Origin: Acidobacteriaceae bacterium
Lineage (GTDB): Bacteria; Acidobacteriota; Terriglobia; Terriglobales; Acidobacteriaceae
Direction: 5' to 3'
Assembly (NCBI GenBank): GCA_030049955.1
Contig: JASIJX010000571.1
Span: 1-22,923 of the forward strand
Length of the DNA stretch: 22,923 nucleotides
The position numbers were made by a program, and so were the translations under genes. How positions within the stretch are numbered: the first letter of the stretch is position 1; every line of letters begins with the position of its first letter. The notes below the pieces were generated by a model that was given only the letters and a program-made list of their open reading frames with translations, was not told the DNA's origin and did no database searches. Shown here piece by piece: positions 17,097 through 22,923 of the stretch.

Positions 17097-20000
17097 ACGG
17101 ACTTCTGTTTCAGTTTCAATGGCCAATGATGCGGCAAGATTTCGAATGCCGCGCAGATCCATCTTTCCCGTACCTAACGTAGGGATCGCATCTACATGAA
17201 TGAACTGCTTCGGCTTCGGCTTCCACAGCGCGGGCAAATCGCACTGTGCGAACGCATCGAGGACGGGCTCCAGTTTCGATTCCGGCAGCGTGTGGACCAC
17301 GACGATCCGTTCGCCCTTCTTCTCGTCGGGGACCGCCGTCACTGCGAATACCTGTTCGGTGGCGCCGGCCAACTCGTGCAGCTTTTCCTCGATGCGAATA
17401 TGAGGCACCATCTCGCCGCCGATCTTGCTGAAGCGTGAGAGCCGGTCGGTGATGGCGAGAAATCCGTCCTCTTCCAGTGTTGCGATGTCGCCGGTCGTGT
17501 ACCACCCGTCATTCAGCACTTCGGCTGTCTTTGCAGGCTGGCCGAGATAGCCGCGCATCACGTTGGGGCCTTTCACCAGCAGCATGCCCGCAATTCCGGG
17601 TAGCATCGGCTGGCCAGTCTCAATATCCACCACCTTTACGCAAACTCCCGGCAATGGATGTCCGATCTTCCCGCGCCTGGCCGCCACCTGCCGGAATCCC
17701 GGCGCGCGATAATCTTTGCCGTTGACGGCCACGACGGGCGAACACTCGGTGCAGCCGTAGCCCTCCAGCGGCCGGATGCCGAACTGGTCCTCAAAGGCCA
17801 TGGCCAGACGCTCGGGCAACTTCTCCGCTCCCACCAGCACATATTCGAGCGAGCCGAAACTCTCCGGAGTGCAGCGCCGCATATACGCCTGCAGAAACGT
17901 CGGGGTTGCAATGAGAAACGTGATCCTGAATTTCTCCACGAGCGCGCCGATCGCCTGCGCATCCAGTGCATTGGGATGGAAGACCACACCCACACCTTGC
18001 ACCGCTGGCAGCCACAGGCCTGCCGTGAATCCGAAGGAATGAAAGAACGGCAGAATGCCGAGTATCCTATCGCGCCCACCCAGCATGAACACCTGACTTA
18101 GCTGACCGATGTTCGACATGATGTTGAAGTGCGTGAGCATCACGCCCTTGGGGTTGCCGGTGCTTCCGCTCGAAAAGATGATCGTTGCCAGATCGTCGAT
18201 TTCCTTGCTTGAAGAATGTGCTTGCTTTATCGCACGCGCGCTCAACAGGCGCTTCAGCAAACCCACAGGCGCCAGCCACGCCAATGCGAGCGCGCACAGC
18301 TTTTCTCTCGGCCCCGGCCGGTCGAGCGCTTCCTCCAGCAGCAGTGTCCGCGCGGGAACTACGAGATTCGGGACGCGCTCGAGAAACGCCTTCGACGTAA
18401 TCACTACGTCGACGCCGCATTGCTCCACGCAACTCGCCACTACCTCGTTTGACGAGGTGTAATTCAGGTTCACCGGCACCCGGCCCATCAGCATTAGCGC
18501 ATAGTTCGTCAGTGCTCCGCCGACAGAGGGAGGAAGCAGAACACCGACCATCGCCTTTTCTCCGATTTGCTTGCGCAGCCGGAGCGCGATGTATACGGTC
18601 TTGTTGAGTGCCGATCCGAAGGACACGCTTGGCGTCTTTCCATCGGCCATGAAGAACTGCCAGGGTTTTTGCCGTGCGGAACGTACAAATGCCCTGTCCA
18701 GCGTTCTCATGTGCGGCTTGCGCATCTCGAAGGCCGCTGCGTGCAGTTCCTGCACCGCCTGGCGGACTTCCACAGCCGTCGAGTTGGGCGGCATCGGTTT
18801 TCCAAAGCTGACGGTTACGGAGTACGGAATCCGCCGTGGCCTCTTCCAGAGGAAGCGCCCGCGCTCAAAGCTGAAGATGCTTCCCCAAACGCCGTCCAGG
18901 TTCACGGGAATGATTGGGACATTGACCCCCTTCATGATCCGCTCCAGTCCGCGACGGAACGGCAGCAGTTGCCCAGTGCGGGTGATCTGCCCTTCGGCGA
19001 AGATGCATACGATCTCGCCGTTGCGGAGCGCATCGCTGGCTGAGGAGAGCGAGTGCAACATCTCGCGCGGATGCTGCTCGCTCGAGATAGGAATGGCCTT
19101 GACCATCTTTGCGAGGGGCTTGACGAGCGGGTGCTCGTAAATGCCCTGGTACATCAGAAACCGGATTGGCCGGTCCGTAGCCGCCACCAGCAGTGCCACA
19201 TCCACAAACGACATGTGGTTGCAGACCAGCAGCGCGCCTGCTTTTTCAGGAAAGCTCTCGCGGCCGAGAACGCGCACGCGGTAAACCGTGCGTGTGACGA
19301 AGAACAAAATGAGGCGGCCGAACCATTCGGGCAAAAGGTAGAGAACATATGCCGTGCTGACGGCCGTGATGCACGACGCGGCGACAATCACACCGCGGGG
19401 ATCGAGATGAATGAAAGCGGTAAAAACAAAGTACACGCCTGACGAGATGGCGATGCCCACAAACGAGAGCAGATTGGCTGCCGCGATGATGCCGCCTTTG
19501 TCCTCTTGAGCCGGCTTGTGCTGGATGAGTGCATTCACCGGCACCGCGAAGAATCCTGCCCAAAAGCCCAGCAGGCCGAGCAGCGCTGCCGAGCCGGCCA
19601 TTCCGTGCGATGTGATGCCAAGCGCAAAGCCTGTGCAGGTCATGCCAATCGACCCGAGCGGGATCAGACCGTATTCAATCTTGTTTTCGCTCACCCAGCC
19701 GGCGACCATACTGCCGATGCCGATGCCCACGGCAAGCGTCGCATTCAAATATCCGGTTCGGGTCTGACTGACGTGCAGCACGTCTGGCCCATACACTACG
19801 ATTGTGGCGAACAGCAACGAGCCCAGGAACCAGAAATAAGTGTTGCCGAGCACGGCCAAAAACAGTGCCCGGTCCTTCCGCATCTTCCCGATCTGCACCC
19901 ATAGATCGCCGGCAATATTCAGCCGGAATGGCTTTTCGGGCGCCGCCGCCGGCACGTTGTCGATCGCCATGCTGGTCACAAATCCAATCGCGGAAAGTCC

Positions 20001-20588
20001 CAGCAGAACATAACCGGCGTACACCTCGTGCCCGCCGAAGTGCTCGCCCATCCACGCGCCGGCGACCGTGCCGATAATGATCGCCAGAAACGTTCCCAAC
20101 TCGATAACGCCATTGCCCCATGAAAGAAACTTCTCGGGTAGTAGTTCCGGCAGCAATCCGTACTTCGACGGTCCGAAGAGTGCCGCCTGGCTGGCAACCA
20201 GGGTCAGCGCAGCCAACGTAAGGCCCAGCGTATGAGTCGCCAGCCCCGCGGTGGCAAGAAGCATGGAGACGAATTCCATGACCTTGGTCCAGACGGTAAC
20301 CTGCCGTTTGCTGAACCTGTCGGCCAGCCAGCCGCCCGGCATGCTTAGGAATAAGAAGGGAACGGAAAAGAGGAAGGTCACGACCGAGACAAATGTCTCG
20401 CGCTCGGTCTTTGCCAGATTCATCCCGATGACGATCGAGAGCAGCAGGTTGCGCAGAATGTTGTCACTGAACGCGCCCTGAAATTGCGTGGCAATCAGAG
20501 CCCAAAAGCCGCGCCTTCGATAAGGAGTGTCCACGACGAGGGGTGCATCGGGAACGAACGCCGGGGTTTCACTGGAAACTGAATTCAT
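17091..20588 (-). CDS. aas: LplT-Aas fusion: MFS lysophospholipid flippase, PlsC-type acyltransferase and acyl-ACP synthetase
   Basis: In enterobacteria LplT flips lysophospholipids across the inner membrane and Aas re-acylates them using fatty acids activated on ACP. Here all the modules sit in one 1165-residue chain. Residues about 25-425 are a 12-helix MFS transporter with an LplT-like start (FWALIATQFQGAFSDNILRN). Residues about 430-630 are a PlsC-like acyltransferase with NHMSFVD (457-463, catalytic His458 and Asp463) and FAEGQ (530-534). Residues about 650-1160 are an AMP-forming ligase with SSGSTGNPKG (806-815), GYGCTE (943-948), TGD (Asp1034) and DRLSRFSKIGGEM. All key residues I can check are intact. 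I choose the ATG at 20588 because AAGGAGGT lies 8 nt upstream; the frame extends ten codons further without a comparable site. Its role is probably phospholipid repair or salvage of exogenous fatty acids. Confidence 0.95.
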   Translation of the reverse strand: MNSVSSETPAFVPDAPLVVDTPYRRRGFWALIATQFQGAFSDNILRNLLLSIVIGMNLAKTERETFVSVVTFLFSVPFLFLSMPGGWLADRFSKRQVTVWTKVMEFVSMLLATAGLATHTLGLTLAALTLVASQAALFGPSKYGLLPELLPEKFLSWGNGVIELGTFLAIIIGTVAGAWMGEHFGGHEVYAGYVLLGLSAIGFVTSMAIDNVPAAAPEKPFRLNIAGDLWVQIGKMRKDRALFLAVLGNTYFWFLGSLLFATIVVYGPDVLHVSQTRTGYLNATLAVGIGIGSMVAGWVSENKIEYGLIPLGSIGMTCTGFALGITSHGMAGSAALLGLLGFWAGFFAVPVNALIQHKPAQEDKGGIIAAANLLSFVGIAISSGVYFVFTAFIHLDPRGVIVAASCITAVSTAYVLYLLPEWFGRLILFFVTRTVYRVRVLGRESFPEKAGALLVCNHMSFVDVALLVAATDRPIRFLMYQGIYEHPLVKPLAKMVKAIPISSEQHPREMLHSLSSASDALRNGEIVCIFAEGQITRTGQLLPFRRGLERIMKGVNVPIIPVNLDGVWGSIFSFERGRFLWKRPRRIPYSVTVSFGKPMPPNSTAVEVRQAVQELHAAAFEMRKPHMRTLDRAFVRSARQKPWQFFMADGKTPSVSFGSALNKTVYIALRLRKQIGEKAMVGVLLPPSVGGALTNYALMLMGRVPVNLNYTSSNEVVASCVEQCGVDVVITSKAFLERVPNLVVPARTLLLEEALDRPGPREKLCALALAWLAPVGLLKRLLSARAIKQAHSSSKEIDDLATIIFSSGSTGNPKGVMLTHFNIMSNIGQLSQVFMLGGRDRILGILPFFHSFGFTAGLWLPAVQGVGVVFHPNALDAQAIGALVEKFRITFLIATPTFLQAYMRRCTPESFGSLEYVLVGAEKLPERLAMAFEDQFGIRPLEGYGCTECSPVVAVNGKDYRAPGFRQVAARRGKIGHPLPGVCVKVVDIETGQPMLPGIAGMLLVKGPNVMRGYLGQPAKTAEVLNDGWYTTGDIATLEEDGFLAITDRLSRFSKIGGEMVPHIRIEEKLHELAGATEQVFAVTAVPDEKKGERIVVVHTLPESKLEPVLDAFAQCDLPALWKPKPKQFIHVDAIPTLGTGKMDLRGIRNLAASLAIETETEVRI

Positions 20589-20596
20589 TGGCCTGG

Positions 20597-20602
20597 ACCT
20601 CC
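20597..20602 (-). promoter_or_regulatory. Ribosome binding site deciding the Aas start
   Basis: The minus strand reads GGAGGT followed by eight bases and the ATG at 20588. This strong site favours a start ten codons inside the longest possible frame, which begins at 20618. Confidence 0.75.
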
Positions 20603-20687
20603 TTCGAGCAACGAACATGGCATGAGATTAGCCATTGCGAATACCCGAAAAAGGCTCGTCCACACAGTTTCGCGAGTGTCACAAAAT

Positions 20688-21593
20688 TCAGGAGCTATCC
20701 GGGAATTCGCCCAATTCTATCCGGGCGGCGTCGGCCAGTACAGAGAAGACGAACACTTTTGGCCCCTTCGGTAATTCCCTCACAGCTGCGGTGTGCGCAT
20801 CGCAAATAATGGCGCCTGTCTGTTCGAGCCCACGCTGCCACCGCGGACGCCGTGGACTGCGTATCACGAGCAGATCCGGGTCGACCCCCGCAGCTGACAG
20901 CATGGTCTTCGCCCCTTCCCGGAAATCGACCCAGTTGGAAACCACTCCAATCAGCTTGTTATTGAGCGAGGGCAGCTCCGGATCGAGCCACTTGTTCGCC
21001 GAGCGGATTTTCAGCGTGATCAACTCCATTCCGGCGGGCAAGAGTACTCGTATCGCTTTCTCTTTGCTTGGCCGGCAAAGCGGGACCGCGCCAAGCAATC
21101 TTTCCTGATTTGCAGCTTCTTCGACGGAGATGCCTGAAACAGGCCACCTCGTCGATTGCCCGATCTCCGTGAGCAGGATCTCTCGGGCATCCGGGTCTGA
21201 TTCGATGAGCAGGAAGCGATCGGGAGGCGGCGAGGCAATCCATTCCGCCACCCGCTGCCGGATGGCCGCCGCCGGTAACCGCAACTCGCGCACTGCCCGG
21301 AAGAACGCAGCGATGTGCTGATCCAGGATCTGCTCCGGTGTTGATGGCGGTGTGGAGTCGTCTTTGACATACACCCCGCTGCCATGCCGGCGCTCGACCC
21401 ATCCCTCTCGCGCCAATTGCCGGTATCCCGCGCTCACGGTGTTTGGATGAATGCTGAAACGTCGCGCCAGTTCGCGCGTGCTCGGCAGCCGATCACCAGG
21501 CTTCAGGTCGCCGCTCAGGATCGCCAATGCGACCTGGGTGACCAACTGCCGGTAGATGGGGACCTCGCTTGCCGGTGAAAACCAGAGACGCAA
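20688..21593 (-). CDS. GntR-family transcriptional regulator with unrecognised C-terminal domain
   Basis: The N-terminal 76 residues are a typical YtrA-type GntR winged helix: VPIYRQLVTQVALAILSGDL, then PGDRLPSTRELARRF and SIHPNTVSAGYRQLAREGWV, then a wing ending GSGVYVK. After a helical linker the C-terminal half (about 120-301) is alpha/beta: DRFLLIESDPDAREILLTEI, KLIGVVSNWVDFREGAKTML, ICDAHTAAVREL and KVFVFSVL. The LLIESDPDAREIL strand-loop-helix resembles the start of a receiver domain, but a phosphorylatable site is not convincing. It could instead bind a small ligand. The start codon is TTG, with GAGG about 8 nt upstream; no ATG or GTG lies in frame nearby. The gene is 99 nt upstream of aas on the same strand and divergent from an alpha/beta hydrolase, so it may regulate both. 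Confidence 0.88.
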   Translation of the reverse strand: MRLWFSPASEVPIYRQLVTQVALAILSGDLKPGDRLPSTRELARRFSIHPNTVSAGYRQLAREGWVERRHGSGVYVKDDSTPPSTPEQILDQHIAAFFRAVRELRLPAAAIRQRVAEWIASPPPDRFLLIESDPDAREILLTEIGQSTRWPVSGISVEEAANQERLLGAVPLCRPSKEKAIRVLLPAGMELITLKIRSANKWLDPELPSLNNKLIGVVSNWVDFREGAKTMLSAAGVDPDLLVIRSPRRPRWQRGLEQTGAIICDAHTAAVRELPKGPKVFVFSVLADAARIELGEFPDSS

Positions 21594-21625
21594 CGCAGTC
21601 CTCGCTGGCTGAGAAGAGTGGCAAT

Positions 21626-21648
21626 GTAAGAATATAACGGACTCTTAC
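21626..21648. promoter_or_regulatory. Inverted repeat, candidate GntR operator
   Basis: GTAAGA (21626-21631) and TCTTAC (21643-21648) are perfect inverted arms around an 11-base spacer. They lie in the 84-bp divergent region between the GntR gene and the hydrolase gene, 33 bp from the GntR start. The minus strand inside it reads TATATT (21631-21636), a possible -10 for the GntR gene, so binding here would be autoregulatory. The symmetry suits a dimeric winged-helix regulator. Confidence 0.45.
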
Positions 21649-21677
21649 TATGCAGAACCGCCTAACTGGAAAACCCC

Positions 21678-22544
21678 ATGAGTCGCGATCGAAGACCAGG
21701 ATTCCTCGACGGCCTCAGCTTCACGGTTGCAGTGATGGTAGCCAGCCGAACGCTTATTCTGCGCGACAGGTTTCTAAAAAGGGTTAGGCCAGCCCGCCTC
21801 GGCGAAGACTCGGGCCACAGCGCCTCGAGACACAGCATTGTCAGTGGATCGAGGGTACTCGATGCCATTTTTGTGGCACCCGCCCGTGAACCAGTGCGCG
21901 CTGCGTTGTTGATCTGTCACGGAATTGGCGAGACTGTCGACCACTGGTTTGCCGTGCAGCACCTTCTCGCAGAACACGGCGTCGCGTCACTGGTATTCGA
22001 TTACGCAGGGTATGGACGCAGTACAGGAGCTGTGCGCTGGGATCAATGCGAAAACGACGCCATTGCGGCCTTCGGGCAATTGCAGGCGCTGGTTCCAGCT
22101 TTGCAGCCATCCATTCTCGGCTTCTCCATGGGCAGCGGTGTCGCCGCTGCAATTTTGGATCGAATTGCACCGAAGCATCTTATCCTCTGCGCCGCATTTA
22201 CATCGTTTCAAGCGGCTGCATGTGTTATCGGATTGCCGAAATGGCTTGCCTTTGTGGCGCCGCCGATCTGGAACACTCTCGAATCTCTTCGCAGCTGTAC
22301 GTCGCCTGTACTCATCGTCCATGGGGGGCGGGATCGCCTGTTTCCGCAGAAGATGGCATCGGACCTTGCCTTCTGCTGCGGGTCATTCGCGGAACTTGTC
22401 ATCGTGCCGGACCAGCGGCATAACGAGCCGTTCTACAATCCGCAGCTTTCCTACTGGAATTATGTAGTTTGTCGACTTCTTGCCGATATTGTTCCTTCGG
22501 GAGCTCCAACCCAAAACTCGACCCAAACAGGCAAGCTGTTATGA
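21678..22544 (+). CDS. Alpha/beta hydrolase (serine hydrolase/esterase-like)
   Basis: The 288-residue protein has the usual alpha/beta-hydrolase core from about residue 60. The oxyanion segment is LLICHGIGETVDHW (77-90), followed by a strand with FDYAGYGRSTG (107-117). The nucleophile elbow GFSMGSG (148-154) carries Ser150, the acid is probably Asp219 in HGGRDRLFP (215-223), and His248 (DQRHNEPF) completes the triad. The pattern resembles the prolyl-oligopeptidase-like/BEM46 type that acts on small esters or acyl chains. The first 50 residues are poorly family-like; residues 12-30 are moderately hydrophobic and could be a weak membrane anchor, or the true start may lie further in. Only a weak TGGAAA precedes the ATG. 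It is divergent from the GntR gene, with a candidate operator between them. The substrate is unknown. Confidence 0.88.
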   Translation: MSRDRRPGFLDGLSFTVAVMVASRTLILRDRFLKRVRPARLGEDSGHSASRHSIVSGSRVLDAIFVAPAREPVRAALLICHGIGETVDHWFAVQHLLAEHGVASLVFDYAGYGRSTGAVRWDQCENDAIAAFGQLQALVPALQPSILGFSMGSGVAAAILDRIAPKHLILCAAFTSFQAAACVIGLPKWLAFVAPPIWNTLESLRSCTSPVLIVHGGRDRLFPQKMASDLAFCCGSFAELVIVPDQRHNEPFYNPQLSYWNYVVCRLLADIVPSGAPTQNSTQTGKLL

Positions 22545-22562
22545 CGCCCGTGCGGGTGTTTA
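22543..22562 (+). terminator. Weak hairpin just after the alpha/beta hydrolase
   Basis: Right at the stop codon, ACGCCC pairs with GGGTGT (one G-T pair) around a GTGC loop. Only three to four T follow. It is a possible but poor intrinsic terminator. Confidence 0.25.
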
Positions 22563-22702
22563 CAAGTATTTGGCAGTTCCTGCACTCCGATGTAATTGAT
22601 TGAAAACGCTATGCCAGGCCCTGTCGCACGGAGGAGGTCGTCGATCCGATCCCGACCATATCCAACAACGGTCCCGGAAAAAGCAATAATCTAAAGGAAC
22701 AA

Positions 22703-22720
22703 AGCTTCTGGCCAGAAGCT
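22703..22720. repeat. Perfect 18-bp palindrome
   Basis: AGCTTCTGGCCAGAAGCT equals its own reverse complement, with no central spacer. It lies between the hydrolase stop and the next candidate gene, with no T run beside it. It could be a protein-binding site or a chance palindrome. Confidence 0.5.
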
Positions 22721-22798
22721 GCTTAAGGGTGATTTGCGCGGCCCGACAGCATCAACTCGACGGCCTTCTCGTTCCGCTTCCCGCTCCCCTTCAGATAC

Positions 22799-22923
22799 AT
22801 GTCCGCTCAAGCTCCATCTCCGGTTCCGGCAGACCTTGTCGGCTCGGTCCTCGTGCTGATTCAGTTCGATGTATGCGAGGAGTTTCGCCTTGATCAACTT
22901 CAACAAACCGCAAGCGCGCGGAA
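22799..22923 (+). CDS. Hypothetical protein, 5' end only (runs off the right edge)
   Basis: From an ATG at 22799 a plus-strand frame stays open to the window end, giving 41 residues. The stretch VPADLVGSVLVLIQFDVCEE and the following FRLDQLQQ has a strand-helix pattern with acidic residues that looks like real protein. I do not recognise the family with certainty. The frame is open back to 22733 but offers no earlier ATG, GTG or TTG, and no Shine-Dalgarno precedes 22799. An overlapping minus-strand frame (22691-22906) is less protein-like. Because the gene is cut, the call is tentative. Confidence 0.45.
   Translation, partial: MSAQAPSPVPADLVGSVLVLIQFDVCEEFRLDQLQQTASAR

Noticed and set aside
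20589..20618. Ten-codon upstream extension of the Aas fusion
   Set aside because: The strong GGAGGT lies inside this stretch and is correctly spaced for the ATG at 20588.
22691..22906. 71-codon minus-strand open frame at the right edge
   Set aside because: It has low-complexity Glu/Arg composition and overlaps a more protein-like plus-strand frame; I cannot exclude it.
1..22923. Mobile elements, CRISPR arrays, tRNA or rRNA genes
   Set aside because: Reading both strands I saw no transposase motifs, terminal repeats, regularly spaced direct repeats or RNA gene signatures; a dedicated search (tRNAscan-SE, CRISPR finder, ISfinder) would settle it.

Overview
The window is about 22.9 kb of moderately GC-rich, densely coded bacterial chromosome. 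I see no phage, transposon, CRISPR, tRNA or rRNA. The gene style suggests an acidobacterium (Acidobacteriota, Terriglobia-like). The signs are a Ser/Thr kinase with a very long TPR tail, a large DUF2339 membrane protein, a transporter-acyltransferase-ligase fusion and a YtrA-type GntR regulator of a kind I associate with that phylum. This placement is inferred from protein style, not from a marker gene.

Left part (1-3755): the 5' part of an IlvD/Edd-family dehydratase runs off the left edge on the minus strand. A GH15 glucoamylase/trehalase-type hydrolase is divergent from it. A 364-bp intergenic region separates the two starts.

Signalling/TPR island (4116-10977): a minus-strand membrane protein joins a degenerate class III cyclase-like domain, one transmembrane helix, a Pro/Ala-rich linker and a C-terminal TPR. 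It shares a divergent promoter region with a plus-strand pair: an exported 896-residue helical-repeat protein with a CsgG/LpoB-like region split by a coiled coil, and a soluble Ser/Thr kinase with about 600 residues of TPR-like tail. The three probably form one functional unit, but their substrate and output cannot be read from the sequence.

Envelope cluster (11015-21593, minus strand). In transcription order it holds a GntR regulator starting at TTG, an LplT-PlsC-acyl-ACP-synthetase fusion (Aas), a very large DUF2339 multi-pass protein, a membrane-anchored M48 metalloprotease, and an exported protein made of about five POTRA-like repeats with no beta-barrel. The Aas stop codon supplies the DUF2339 ribosome binding site, and the DUF2339 stop overlaps the protease start by ATGA, so these three genes look translationally coupled. 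The set suggests lysophospholipid recycling combined with outer-membrane or periplasmic protein quality control.

Right end (21594-22923): the GntR gene is divergent from an alpha/beta hydrolase, and an inverted repeat between them is a candidate GntR operator. The 5' end of a further plus-strand gene of unknown function runs off the right edge.
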